Below are positions 32,780 through 42,123 of a stretch of DNA of 64,000 nt, one piece after another. Under the pieces are notes generated by a model that did no database searches, was not told the DNA's origin, and worked only from the letters and a program-made list of their open reading frames with translations. The translations under genes and the position numbers were made by a program. The stretch comes from Planctomycetota bacterium (GTDB lineage: Bacteria; Planctomycetota; Phycisphaerae; Phycisphaerales; UBA1924), in NCBI GenBank assembly GCA_018968885.1, contig JAGWZK010000018.1, forward strand, positions 18,388-82,387, given 5' to 3'. The number at the start of each line of letters is the position of its first letter. Within the stretch, counting starts at the first letter, position 1.

Positions 32780-34300
32780 ATGTCAGACCTTCGTCCCCAC
32801 ACCACCAACCTCCCCCACCCAGTCGAAGAGCACTACCTCGATCTCACGCGCCGCCGCTTCTTCTCCCTCTCCACCCAGACTCTCGCGGCAGGTCTTGGCA
32901 CACTCGCCCTCGGCAGTCTCCTCGGTGCCAAAGCAGCCGCGGCAACCGATCCTTCCTCACAAGCCACTCCCACCCAACCCCCTCTCCCGCTCCTGGGACC
33001 AAACTTCGCCCCTCGCGCCAAGCGCGTCATCTATCTCCACATGGAGGGCGCACCCAGCCAGCTTGATCTCTTCGACTACAAGCCCCAGCTCCGTGGTCGG
33101 TACGGTGAAGACCTCCCCGAATCCATCCGCAAGGGGCAGCGCCTCACCACCATGACCAGCGGCCAGTCCAAGTTCCCAGTCGCTCCCTCTCTCTTCCGCT
33201 TCTCCCGCTATGCCAACAACCAGGATGGCGCCTGGGTCTCTGAACTGCTCCCCTACACCGCCGCGATGTCGCACGAAATCTGCTACATCCGCTCCATGCA
33301 CACCGAGGCGATCAATCACGAACCCGGCATCACCTTCGTCCAAACCGGTAATCAGCAACCCGGTCGCCCCTCCTTCGGCTCCTGGGTCAGTTACGGCCTG
33401 GGCAGCATGAATGCCAATCTTCCCACCTTCGTCGTGCTCATCACGCAGGGCCTCGGCAATATGCAGGCCCTCTCCGCACGTTTCTGGGGCTCGGGCTTCC
33501 TTCCCAGCGAGCATCAGGGATGCCGTCTCCGCAGTGGTGATGATCCTGTACTTTTCCTCCGCGATCCCGAAGGCATCACCCGCGCAGATCGCCGCCGCAT
33601 GCTCGATCTGGTGGGCGAACTCAACCATCAGGAGATGAACGAATCTCTCGATCCTGAGATCCGCACCCGCATCGCCCAATACGAAATGGCGTATCGCATG
33701 CAGATGTCAGTGCCCGAACTGACTGACTTCTCCGATGAAGATGAAGAAACCCTGAATCTCTACGGCCCCGAAGTCAAAAAGCCCGGCTCCTTCGCCGCCA
33801 ACTGCCTCCTCGCCCGCCGCCTTTCCGAACGCGGCGTCCGCTTTGTCCAGCTCTACATGCGCGGCTGGGATCAGCACAACAACCTCCCCGCCGAAATGCG
33901 GGCCCAGTGCAAGGCCGTCGATCAGCCCCAAGCCGCGCTCCTCGCCGACCTGCGTCGTCGCGGCATGCTCGACGACACCCTCGTCATCTGGGGTGGCGAA
34001 TTCGGCCGCACCGTCTATAGCCAGGGTGTGCTGACGCCAACCAACTATGGCCGCGACCACCACCCGCGCTGCTTCTCGATGTGGGTCGCCGGCGGCGGAT
34101 TCAAGCCCGGCATCACCATCGGCGCCACCGATGACTATTCATACAACATCATCGATAATCCCGTCGATGTGCACGATCTGCACGCGACGCTGCTGCACTG
34201 TCTGGGGATCGAGCACACCCGCATGATCTTCCGTCATCAGGGGCGCGATTTCCGCCTCACCGATGTCTTTGGCAAAGTCCGCCCCGAACTCATCATCTGA
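32780..34300 (+). CDS. DUF1501 protein, Tat-exported
   Basis: 506 residues from the ATG at 32780. Twin-arginine signal ([34 protein letters not shown]), so it is exported folded. DUF1501 features: [67 protein letters not shown], a conserved WDQHNNL, and [15 protein letters not shown]...[20 protein letters not shown]1501 belongs to the alkaline-phosphatase/sulfatase superfamily; the H and D residues look like metal ligands but the reaction is unknown. The start at 32552 would add a leader with no conservation. Confidence 0.95.
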   Translation: MSDLRPHTTNLPHPVEEHYLDLTRRRFFSLSTQTLAAGLGTLALGSLLGAKAAAATDPSSQATPTQPPLPLLGPNFAPRAKRVIYLHMEGAPSQLDLFDYKPQLRGRYGEDLPESIRKGQRLTTMTSGQSKFPVAPSLFRFSRYANNQDGAWVSELLPYTAAMSHEICYIRSMHTEAINHEPGITFVQTGNQQPGRPSFGSWVSYGLGSMNANLPTFVVLITQGLGNMQALSARFWGSGFLPSEHQGCRLRSGDDPVLFLRDPEGITRADRRRMLDLVGELNHQEMNESLDPEIRTRIAQYEMAYRMQMSVPELTDFSDEDEETLNLYGPEVKKPGSFAANCLLARRLSERGVRFVQLYMRGWDQHNNLPAEMRAQCKAVDQPQAALLADLRRRGMLDDTLVIWGGEFGRTVYSQGVLTPTNYGRDHHPRCFSMWVAGGGFKPGITIGATDDYSYNIIDNPVDVHDLHATLLHCLGIEHTRMIFRHQGRDFRLTDVFGKVRPELII

Positions 34301-34354
34301 TTACACGTCTGACCCTTCCCCTCATCGCCACTTCTACTCGAGGATCTCTCGCGC

Positions 34355-36040
34355 ATGGAGCCACTGGTTCAATTCATCGGACGACTGCACCCCATGCTCG
34401 TCCACGCGCCCATCGGCATCCTCATCGGGCTGGTCTCCCTCGAAATCCTGTACAAATTTCACAAGCAGACACTCGATCACTCTGTTCGCTTCATCCTCAT
34501 CCTGCTCGCGACCGCATCGTCCATCGCATCGATCGCCACCGGACTCATCTTCCGCGATGATGAGGGGTACAGCTCGCTCACTGCCGATCTGCACCAGTGG
34601 TTCGGCATCGGACTGGGCGTCGTCCTCATCATCAGCTGCATCGCCGCCGGAAAGCGCAAGCTCGTCGGCTACGCCATCACACTGTGTCTCTCCGCCGGGC
34701 TCATCACCGCTGCCGGACACTTTGGCGCATCTCTGACGCACGGCGCTGATTTCCTCACCGAGCCGTTCGCATCCAAGAAAACAACTTCAGCGCCCACTCC
34801 AACGCCCACGTCCCCCACTACCTCCAATAGCCCCGAAACCGCGACACACGCGAGTACTGATACCAACTCCACCCCGCCCGCCACGATTTCCCAGTTCGAA
34901 CTCACCGTCGCGCCAATCCTCGAGAATCACTGCATCTCCTGCCACGGTCCAACCAAGGTCAAAGGCAACTTGCGACTGGATTCGCCCGAAGCCATGCTTG
35001 CAGGTGGCGAGCACGGTCCTGCGATTCTCACCGCAGCTCCACTCGACAGCCCGATTCTGACACGCCTCCTTCTTCCCTTGGATGATGAAGACCACATGCC
35101 GCCGGACTCGCGGCAGCAACCCACCGATGCCGAGATTCAGGCGATCCGTGCCTGGCTCGCCGCCGGTGGCAGCTTCACCGCGCCACCTCCAGCCCAAAAC
35201 CCACAAGCAACACCCGCCGCCGCGCCAACTTCTTCCTCAGCAACCCCAGCTTCCTCCACTCCAACTCCTACACCAAAGCCAGCCGCTATCGCGCCGCGTC
35301 CAAAACGTCCCGAACCCGCCTCTCATCCAGAGGCCAGCGCGATAGCCGCGCTGCGGGCGGCTCTGATTCACATCGCTCCCATCGCTCAGAACTCGACCTT
35401 GTACGAGGTCGATGTTGCGGCGATTGCACCGACCATGGACGATGCCGCGATTGACAAACTTCTGATACCCATCCTCACCAACATCAGCGATCTGAATCTG
35501 GCTCGCACCAAGATCGGCCAACCGACCATCGCGCTCACCGCTCGCATGCCTCACCTGCGCAAGCTTGATCTCAGCGGCACCCCCATTGATGATGCCGCGA
35601 TCGCGGCGATTGCCAATCACAAGTCGCTCGAATCTCTCACCATCACGCGCACCTCCATTTCAGACCCTGCTCCGCTGCTGACGCTGCCTGCGCTGACGAA
35701 TCTCTATTGCTGGAATACCAAGCTCAGCGAAGATTCACTGTCCACCCTTCGCGCCCGTCCGGGCTTGACTCTCAATTCCGGCTCTCGGCCTGCGCCTGCT
35801 GCGCTGGAGACTGAGCCGCCCCCGGTGCTGGCCCGAGTTGGCGATGCTGCGGCACCGGGTCCGTCTGCTGCCCAATCGCTCAAACCGATCAACACGATGT
35901 GCCCGGTCAGCGGCAAGCCCATCGATGCCAGCAAACTCGTGGTGTACCAGGGACGCGTTGTCGGCCTGTGCTGCGAGCACTGTGCAGAGGCATTTCTGGC
36001 GGACCCGGCCAAATACGCCGACAAACTGCCAAAGCCCTGA
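34355..36040 (+). CDS. DUF2231-cytochrome c-LRR-YHS fusion protein
   Basis: 561 residues. Domains in order: a membrane part (about 1-130) beginning GRLHPMLVHAPIGILIGLVSLEIL (DUF2231, four helices); a Thr/Pro-rich linker; a planctomycete cytochrome c domain with CISCH (193-197) and MPPDSRQQPTDAEIQAIRAWLAAGG; an Ala/Pro/Ser-rich linker; a leucine-rich-repeat part (ISDLNLARTKIG, LRKLDLSGTPIDDAAI, LESLTITRTSIS); and a C-terminal YHS/TRASH-like metal-binding domain (MCPVSGKPIDASKLVVYQGRVVGLCCEHCAEAFLADPAKY, about 515-557). It should be a membrane-anchored periplasmic electron or metal carrier. It follows the DUF1501 gene by 54 bases, so probably the same operon. Confidence 0.9.
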   Translation: MEPLVQFIGRLHPMLVHAPIGILIGLVSLEILYKFHKQTLDHSVRFILILLATASSIASIATGLIFRDDEGYSSLTADLHQWFGIGLGVVLIISCIAAGKRKLVGYAITLCLSAGLITAAGHFGASLTHGADFLTEPFASKKTTSAPTPTPTSPTTSNSPETATHASTDTNSTPPATISQFELTVAPILENHCISCHGPTKVKGNLRLDSPEAMLAGGEHGPAILTAAPLDSPILTRLLLPLDDEDHMPPDSRQQPTDAEIQAIRAWLAAGGSFTAPPPAQNPQATPAAAPTSSSATPASSTPTPTPKPAAIAPRPKRPEPASHPEASAIAALRAALIHIAPIAQNSTLYEVDVAAIAPTMDDAAIDKLLIPILTNISDLNLARTKIGQPTIALTARMPHLRKLDLSGTPIDDAAIAAIANHKSLESLTITRTSISDPAPLLTLPALTNLYCWNTKLSEDSLSTLRARPGLTLNSGSRPAPAALETEPPPVLARVGDAAAPGPSAAQSLKPINTMCPVSGKPIDASKLVVYQGRVVGLCCEHCAEAFLADPAKYADKLPKP

Positions 36041-36197
36041 AAGCACTCGTTTTTTCCTCGTTTCACACCCTGAAACATGGTTTTCCCCCTGTCTAGTGAT
36101 CTCCCCCGACAGGTGCCCCAAGGTGTCAGGTGCCCGGTTGGACTCCTATCATCTTTCTCGCACTTTTCGACCTGTTTTTGACCCTGAGCCATCTCTT

Positions 36198-37274
36198 ATG
36201 ACGACCCTTTCCCCAGCCATTCCATCAGACATCGCCGCCGAGATCGCCAACCTGCACACGCTGCTGGAGAAGCCGCTCCCTTCGCGCGAAGGCAGCCGCG
36301 TCATCCAGTTCCGCGAGGCCCTCCGCGAGGCGATGACCGAGGAGATGCGGCGCGATAAGCGGATCTTCCTCCTGGGTGAAGAAGTGGCGCAGTACAACGG
36401 CGCGTACAAGGTCTCGCAGGGCATGCTCGACGAATTCGGCCCAAAGCGGATCATCGACTCTCCGATTTCGGAGAACGGCTTTGCTGGCCTTGCCGTCGGC
36501 GCTGCCATGTACGGCCTCCGCCCCATCATCGAGTTCATGTCGTGGTCCTTTTCTCTGGTCGCGGCGGACCAGCTTTTGAACAACGTTCCCAAGATGCTCT
36601 ACATGTCCGGCGGCCAGTGGGGTTGTCCGGTGGTCTTCCGCGGCAACGATGGCGCTGGTGGCCAGCTCGGCTCCACGCACTCCTGGTGCGTCGAAGGCCT
36701 CTACGCCAACGTCCCCGGTGTGAAAATCGTCATCCCCAGCAACCCCTACGACGCGAAGGGACTGCTGAAGACCGCGATTCTCGATCCTGATCCGGTCTTC
36801 TTCCTGGAATCCGAGCGCATGCTGGGCGATAAGGCCCACGTCCCGGAAGAGGAGTACTACATCCCCTTCGGCCAAGCAGCACTGCGTCACGAGGGAACGG
36901 ATTGCACGATTGTCTCCTTTGGTCGTCCCGTGAATTTCTGCCTCGAAGCTGCCGCCGAGCTCGCCGCCGAAGGCATCACCGTCGATGTGCTGGATATGCG
37001 GACGATTCGTCCTTTGGACATTGACTCGATTCTGGCCAGCGTCAAGAAGACCGGCCGCATCGTCGTCGTCGATCAGTGCTGGCCGTTTGCCTCGGTCGCC
37101 AGCGAAGTGATCACCCAGGTGTGCGAGCGAGGATTCGACTGGCTCGATCACCAGCCGCTGCGCGTCAACACCGAAGATGTGCCGACCCCGTACGCCAAAA
37201 ACCTTGAGGCCGAGTACCTGCCCAACAAGTTCAAGATCGTCGCGGCGGTGAAGAAGTCGCTCGGTTTGGCGTAA
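36198..37274 (+). CDS. pdhB: Pyruvate dehydrogenase E1 component, beta subunit
   Basis: 358 residues from the ATG at 36198. E1-beta features: REALREAMTEEMRRDKRIFLLGEEVAQYNGAYKVSQGMLDEFGPKRIIDSPISENGFAGLAVGAAMYGLRPIIEFMSW; PVVFRGNDGAGGQLGSTHSW; VPGVKIVIPSNPYDAKGLLKTAI; and the C-terminal transketolase domain (VLDMRTIRPLDIDSILASVKKTGRIVVVDQCW). Complete. It pairs with pdhA at 25138 but is separated from it by six genes of unrelated type. No E2 or E3 gene is in the window. The N-terminal ~25 residues are an extra leader. Confidence 0.94.
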   Translation: MTTLSPAIPSDIAAEIANLHTLLEKPLPSREGSRVIQFREALREAMTEEMRRDKRIFLLGEEVAQYNGAYKVSQGMLDEFGPKRIIDSPISENGFAGLAVGAAMYGLRPIIEFMSWSFSLVAADQLLNNVPKMLYMSGGQWGCPVVFRGNDGAGGQLGSTHSWCVEGLYANVPGVKIVIPSNPYDAKGLLKTAILDPDPVFFLESERMLGDKAHVPEEEYYIPFGQAALRHEGTDCTIVSFGRPVNFCLEAAAELAAEGITVDVLDMRTIRPLDIDSILASVKKTGRIVVVDQCWPFASVASEVITQVCERGFDWLDHQPLRVNTEDVPTPYAKNLEAEYLPNKFKIVAAVKKSLGLA

Positions 37275-37304
37275 GTCTCAACCCGATCTGGGCTGAAGTT
37301 GACC

Positions 37305-37883
37305 TCATGAGTTCACACGAGGCAAAGGCGGCGGCTGATCGCCAGCCAGGTTCGTCACATGCCGCGCCGGATCACTCTGGTTTGCAGCCGCGCCATCCAC
37401 CACCGTTTCCGCACCCGACAATGGTTCAATCCCCAGAATTCGCAGGTTTCGCTCCGCGCATTTAAAGGCAAAGTCAAAGGCATCGCCCGCGATCGGGATC
37501 GAGCCAATTCCAAAATCGAGCACGATGTTGACAATGATGCGCGCCAGTTGGCTGATCGACGCCTTCATCCGCCGCGCCTCGTAGAGAATGTACAGGTTCA
37601 GCGCCAGCGACACCACGTCACCAGCCACGGGAATCATGCCGATGATCGGATCCCATCCAACCGAAAACTTGCTCCCCGGAAGCCGAACTGACGAATCCAT
37701 CCACCTTGCCAGATATCGCAGGCGTTTGATCCTCGTTTCCCGCTCCACATCATCATTCAGAACTTTGTAGGTCAGCTTGGCGGCGCGCAGAGCCTTCTCT
37801 TTGCCGGTCAGCCCTGCTCCACCCTGCGGCACGCCGGTGACCGATTCAGGCGACGAAGATGCCGGCACTCTCGAAGAATCCAT
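37305..37883 (-). CDS. DUF4112-family membrane protein
   Basis: 192 residues from the ATG at 37883. DUF4112 is clear from RIKRLRYLARWMDSSVRLPGSKFSVGWDPIIGMIPVAGDVVSLALNLYILYEARRM and IVNIVLDFGIGSIPIAGDAFDFAFKCAERNLRIL: two copies of a D-P-x-x-G-x-x-P-x-x-G-D type motif within membrane helices. An Arg-rich N-terminal segment precedes them. The function of the family is unknown. The upstream 264-residue gene on the same strand lies close by, so the two may be cotranscribed. Confidence 0.9.
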   Translation of the reverse strand: MDSSRVPASSSPESVTGVPQGGAGLTGKEKALRAAKLTYKVLNDDVERETRIKRLRYLARWMDSSVRLPGSKFSVGWDPIIGMIPVAGDVVSLALNLYILYEARRMKASISQLARIIVNIVLDFGIGSIPIAGDAFDFAFKCAERNLRILGIEPLSGAETVVDGAAANQSDPARHVTNLAGDQPPPLPRVNS

Positions 37884-37931
37884 ACACACTTCTTGGGAAA
37901 ACGACCCCACGAATGCCACATCCGCCTGAGA

Positions 37932-38693
37932 CTACTTCCCGCCTGATCCGGGGGCGCTCACGGGCTGACTTTCAGGAGCCGGAGCCGTTGCAGGAACGGA
38001 TGACGGAGCAAGTCCCTTGGTGCCACCCGGAGGTGCTGGTTCAGGGCGTCCGAGTCCCTTGGCGATCACCTTGTCGATCTCATACACCAGATCAATGGTG
38101 AAGGGTTCGTTGGAGACCTTCGCGGCATCCGCGGTCTCCTTTGACTTGGCAAAGAGTGCCTTCAGATCCGCATCGGTCAGCTTCTGCTTCATCTTCTTGT
38201 TGCCGAATGGATCAGTCTCCGACACCGTGTCAATCACGGCCTGAAGATTCTGCGGCTTTAGCGATCCATCACTCATGCCACGCGCGACACGCTGCAATTC
38301 CAGCCGCCCTGCATCCTTCTCTTCCTTGGTTAAGCCGGACTTTTCAATATGAGCCTTGTCGATGCCATACACAGCACCTGCCGCCATGATCGGCGATTCT
38401 GCGAGTGCCTTCATCACGTTTCCAAATTGCTCGGTCGAGATCTTGCCATCCTCAAAGTCCTTCGTCAGCGCGTCGACACGTGAGATCACCGCCGACTTCT
38501 GATCGTCGGCAAGTGAGCTTTTCTGCACGATTCCGGTCGTGCTCTGACGCATGACGCTACCCGCCCAACCCTTCCAGCTCAGTGCCACCCAGATAACGAT
38601 GGCGACGATCAGTGCCAGAACGATGCCTGCAGCGATCAGGCAACCTTTGCCAATGCTGCCGCGGCGGGCTGTGAACATGCGGGAAGTTGCCAT
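37932..38693 (-). CDS. Hypothetical membrane-anchored protein
   Basis: 253 residues from the ATG at 38693. A basic N-terminus (TSRMFTARRGSIGKG) precedes one membrane helix (CLIAAGIVLALIVAIVIWVALSW). The exported part is helical and Lys/Asp/Glu-rich (KSSLADDQKSAVISRVDALTKDFEDGKISTEQFGNVMKAL). It ends with a Pro/Ala/Ser-rich tail (EPAPPGGTKGLAPSSVPATAPAPESQPVSAPGSGGK). I do not recognise a family. It lies just upstream of the DUF4112 gene on the same strand. Confidence 0.75.
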   Translation of the reverse strand: MATSRMFTARRGSIGKGCLIAAGIVLALIVAIVIWVALSWKGWAGSVMRQSTTGIVQKSSLADDQKSAVISRVDALTKDFEDGKISTEQFGNVMKALAESPIMAAGAVYGIDKAHIEKSGLTKEEKDAGRLELQRVARGMSDGSLKPQNLQAVIDTVSETDPFGNKKMKQKLTDADLKALFAKSKETADAAKVSNEPFTIDLVYEIDKVIAKGLGRPEPAPPGGTKGLAPSSVPATAPAPESQPVSAPGSGGK

Positions 38694-38849
38694 GAGAAAA
38701 CCCCTTGCTTCAGAAGTGCTGCACAAGTGTATCAGCAGTCAGAGGGCGCAGCCTCGGTGCAAACTCTTGACCACCTTGCTCATTCGTACTTCTATGCACC
38801 ATGAACCCGATGCTCTCCACCGCCGTTCTGGCTTTCACTCGTCACTCAA

Positions 38850-38881
38850 TAAAAACACCCCGAGCTCTCACTCGGGGTGTT
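38850..38881 (-). terminator. Terminator of the FKBP gene
   Basis: The 11-bp stem AACACCCCGAG/CTCGGGGTGTT; on the minus strand it is followed by TTTTATTG. Confidence 0.88.
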
Positions 38882-38906
38882 CGTGATTCAAAACGATCCA
38901 GCGTGC

Positions 38907-39557
38907 TTACTTGGTATCGAACATCTCGATCTCAAAGATCAGCGTGGCCTTGGGCGGAATGGTGGGCGGGCGGCCTGCCTCGCCGTAAGCCAGCTGATAC
39001 GGAATGGTCAGTTTGCGCTTGCCGCCAACCTTCATTCCGGGAATGCCCTGCTGCCAACCCTTGATGAGTGAACCAAGAGGGAATGTCGCCGGGCGACCAC
39101 GTTTGTGGGATGAGTCAAACTCCTCACCATTTTCGAGTGTGCCGCGATAATGAATGGTCACGGTCGCGTTGGGCTTGCACTCTGCGCCAGTGCCGACAAC
39201 CAGATCCTCAAGGATCAGGCCGCCGGGAAGTTCTTGCTTGGTGGGTGTGTTTGGGGGGGTCACGACTGCGGGCTCCTTTGGTGCTGCTGTTGGGGTTGCC
39301 GGGGGTGTGGTTGCTGGGGGTGTTGTTGCCGGCGCTGGGGTCGGTGCAGGCGCTGGCTTGGTCTGGGGCGTGGCATCCGAGTTGGCATCCGGCTTGGCGT
39401 CCGGGTTCACGGCGTGCGTCTTGCTCGGGCCCGGCGTAGTGCTGGGCGCGGGGGTTGTAGCAGGTGCCGTGCTAGTTGTGGATGTGGGCTTTTCACACCC
39501 ACCCAGAACACTGACTGCCAACCCTGCCGCGAACATTACAACCAATCCAGTCTTCAT
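38907..39557 (-). CDS. FKBP-type peptidyl-prolyl isomerase, lipoprotein
   Basis: 216 residues from the ATG at 39557. The lipoprotein signal (KTGLVVMFAAGLAVSVLGGC) ends in a lipobox Cys. A linker of about 75 residues of Ala, Pro and Thr follows (TTSTAPATTPAPSTTPGPS and AKPDANSDATPQTKPAPAPTP). The FKBP domain comes next: LEDLVVGTGAECKPNATVTIHYRGTLENGEEFDSSHKRGRPATFPLGSLIKGWQQGIPGMKVGGKRKLTIPYQLAYGEAG and LIFEIEMFD. The FKBP aromatic pocket residues (Y, F, W) are present. It helps proline isomerisation in exported proteins from an outer- or inner-membrane anchor. Confidence 0.95.
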   Translation of the reverse strand: MKTGLVVMFAAGLAVSVLGGCEKPTSTTSTAPATTPAPSTTPGPSKTHAVNPDAKPDANSDATPQTKPAPAPTPAPATTPPATTPPATPTAAPKEPAVVTPPNTPTKQELPGGLILEDLVVGTGAECKPNATVTIHYRGTLENGEEFDSSHKRGRPATFPLGSLIKGWQQGIPGMKVGGKRKLTIPYQLAYGEAGRPPTIPPKATLIFEIEMFDTK

Positions 39558-39645
39558 GCTTGGCTCCTGATTGAGACGAAACCGTAGCGGGGCTTTTCCC
39601 ATCAATCTGATTTACCACCATCTTCACCGACAGGAGCACTTTCCC

Positions 39646-41124
39646 ATGGGCGGCCCGATGATCAGTATCCTGCTCCTCTTTGTGCTGATTCTCGGCATCG
39701 GCTCACTCATCCTGGGTCTTTGGCTGCTCTTGCGGTGGCGACGGGGCCGGCGGTCCGGCACCCACCCCACCTGCCGCGCTTGCGGCTTTGATTTGCGCGG
39801 TCTCACGCCGACCAATTCCGACTCGACCCCATCAGCCCCATGCCCAGAGTGCGGCACCGCGTTGACACCTGACAACATCGCCAAGGGCGACCCCCGCCGC
39901 TCACCATTCACACTCGTCGTCGCCCTTCTCTGCATTCTGCTCGCACTTGGGATATTCGGGCTCGCGTTGCGGCGAATCTGGCCAACCCTCACCAGTCGTC
40001 TGCCCACACCAATCCTGGTGGTGCAATCGGCGCTTGATCGCACAGACTCCTTAGGCACGGTGACGGAACTTGCCAGCCGCGTCGGCACCACACGCATGAG
40101 CGCGGATCATGCCGCCACGCTCATCGATCGCGCCCTGGATCAACAAAAGAACGCGCTGGTGTGGATTCCTGCTTGGGGACTGATCGTCGAAACTGCCTAC
40201 GGAGCAAACCTCACCACACACGAGCAATGGCAGCAATACCTGCACGTCGCGGCGACACCGATGGTGGAAGTTTCCAGCAAGGTTGCAGCAGGCGACCCAT
40301 TGTCTATCGATCTGGGCGTCAAAAACTCGCGCGTGTCGCAGCGCTCGCAATCGCTGCCGATGATCAGCATGCAACCCACGATTGATGTGGACGGCGTGCG
40401 GATCACCGACTCTCGACTTCGAGGGGGCACCTTCGGATTGGCGCCCGGCGGGGCGACGTGGAGCACATACTCCTGCGACACCAGCGCACTGCAACCGGGG
40501 CAGCGCACGCTGACACTGCGGATTCAGACTCCGATTCGCCAGCGCACGGGCGACGGCAGTTACGACGATTCCAAGCCACCCACGATCACCTTGGACTACA
40601 CCATCACGCGGCCACTGACGGTTGAAACCAAAGGAACCGCGACACATGCCATGAAGACAGACGCCGCGCTTGCCGAGGCAGTGCGAAAGGCCATTGACGT
40701 GCGTGATTTCACTCTTGAAGATGGCTATCCAGAGGGGACGATTCGAGCGAGCCACTTTGTGTATTTTGAAGCACTCCCTCACGGCGTCGCCATGCAGATG
40801 ATCCTGCAGGTGCGCAATCCCGACGGCACATTCATCGAGCGAATTGTCGGCAAAGTGGCTCGCGAAGCCCAGCCCAAGACCGGCTCGCATGGCGTGGGCG
40901 GCGGCATGGATATCAAAGACCCTGCACCCTTCGTCGAGGCCCTGCGCATCGCCGGCGAGGGAACCCTCGTCTTGCGCCCGGATCTGGATGTCGCCAAGAC
41001 CCGCCCCAATCTCTATGAAATCTGGGGGGAAGAGATCGTCGTTCCGAGTGTAAAGGTCAAGCTTAAACTCAAGGCGCTCCGCAGCGAACAGGAACACCCC
41101 AAAGAGCGCACGCCCGCAAAGTAA
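39646..41124 (+). CDS. Hypothetical membrane protein with zinc ribbon
   Basis: 492 residues from the ATG at 39646 (AGGAGC ribosome site). A membrane helix (MISILLLFVLILGIGSLILGLWLLL) and an Arg-rich stretch precede a rubredoxin-like zinc ribbon, CRACGFDLRGLTPTN...APCPECGTAL. A second helix follows (FTLVVALLCILLALGIFGLAL). The rest, about 350 residues, is outside and beta-rich with no motif I recognise (VSSKVAAGDPLSIDLGVKNSRV; TLDYTITRPLTVETKG; VDVLD-like segments absent). Such a CxxC-FDLRG ribbon next to a membrane helix is frequent in planctomycete membrane proteins of unknown role. Confidence 0.8.
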   Translation: MGGPMISILLLFVLILGIGSLILGLWLLLRWRRGRRSGTHPTCRACGFDLRGLTPTNSDSTPSAPCPECGTALTPDNIAKGDPRRSPFTLVVALLCILLALGIFGLALRRIWPTLTSRLPTPILVVQSALDRTDSLGTVTELASRVGTTRMSADHAATLIDRALDQQKNALVWIPAWGLIVETAYGANLTTHEQWQQYLHVAATPMVEVSSKVAAGDPLSIDLGVKNSRVSQRSQSLPMISMQPTIDVDGVRITDSRLRGGTFGLAPGGATWSTYSCDTSALQPGQRTLTLRIQTPIRQRTGDGSYDDSKPPTITLDYTITRPLTVETKGTATHAMKTDAALAEAVRKAIDVRDFTLEDGYPEGTIRASHFVYFEALPHGVAMQMILQVRNPDGTFIERIVGKVAREAQPKTGSHGVGGGMDIKDPAPFVEALRIAGEGTLVLRPDLDVAKTRPNLYEIWGEEIVVPSVKVKLKLKALRSEQEHPKERTPAK

Positions 41125-41127
41125 CCC

Positions 41128-42018
41128 TTACTCCACACTCGCCAGACTCACCACCCGCGCCATCATCTCCTCAGCGAGCGGCGGGTCCGCCAGATCAATC
41201 GGCAGATACACACCCCTCTCATGGTCGCTGTTCAGGATCAAGACGCACGGGTCCACCAGCCGCGCCCCATTCTCGGCATGTTCATGCCCCACGATGAACG
41301 TGCTCACCCCCCACCGCTCCACCAGATCCTCAACCAGTTCGTGGTCATAGCCGCGACCCCAGACCAGCAAGTGCACCGAGCCCTTCCGCGGCTCATAATC
41401 CTCGCTGGTCAACTCGCGCGACAGGATCGTGGGGTCAAAGCGCGTCATCATCGCCGCGCTGGGCAACGAGTGCGACACCAGAAACTCTCCTCGTGGCCCC
41501 GAACAACGCAGCGCAATCGGCATCGATCGAATGAACGCCTTGATCGCGTTCAGCACCTCTTCAGCGCCATCGCCAAAGACGTATTCAACGCCAGCGTTGA
41601 AGGCCTCCACGGGCTTGATGCCGTCTTTGATGATGTTGGTGCCGCTGTATTGGGCGAGTTCGTGGTTGGCCAGCAGCGTGTGCACGAACTCCGGATGCCG
41701 CGATTTGAGGTCTGCCACCTTGGCCAGGGCGCGATAGGAAAGATCGACACCACCGATCAAACGATCCGAGTGAATGACCTCATGCAAAACCAGGTGCGCT
41801 CGCTGCGCCGGATCAGCACCCTCATCCAACCCCGCCGCGTGCACCACCTTGGCAAAGTGCATGGGGTTGTCGTGCAGATCTCCCGTCGCGATCAATCGCC
41901 CCGGGGCACTAATGCGATCAATCCCAAAGTCGCGGCACGCCGCGGATAGATTCGCCGCCGTCCCTGCGGCAAAGGCAGCAATCACTTCGTCTTGGTTGGT
42001 GAGATCCACGAGGGGCAC
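41128..42018 (-). CDS. Metallophosphoesterase
   Basis: 296 residues from the GTG at 42018 (VPLVDLTNQDEV). The upstream frame to 42315 is Cys/Arg-rich and not protein-like. Motifs: LIATGDLHDNPMHF (GDLHDN), LLANHELAQYSG (NHE instead of NHD), LVSHSLPSAAMM and FIVGHEHAENG (GHEH). No signal peptide: it is a cytoplasmic calcineurin-like phosphatase, close to serine/threonine-phosphatase-like proteins of planctomycetes. Substrate unknown. The end is 4 bases from the convergent gene at 41124. Confidence 0.85.
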   Translation of the reverse strand: MPLVDLTNQDEVIAAFAAGTAANLSAACRDFGIDRISAPGRLIATGDLHDNPMHFAKVVHAAGLDEGADPAQRAHLVLHEVIHSDRLIGGVDLSYRALAKVADLKSRHPEFVHTLLANHELAQYSGTNIIKDGIKPVEAFNAGVEYVFGDGAEEVLNAIKAFIRSMPIALRCSGPRGEFLVSHSLPSAAMMTRFDPTILSRELTSEDYEPRKGSVHLLVWGRGYDHELVEDLVERWGVSTFIVGHEHAENGARLVDPCVLILNSDHERGVYLPIDLADPPLAEEMMARVVSLASVE

Positions 42019-42123
42019 GGAATGAGCATACCAGAATACCGTACAGACTACAATCTCCTGACACAGCACGAAACAGCGACCATTGAACTCGCTCGGTGAC
42101 TTGGATCGAGACTCTGAAGGAGC

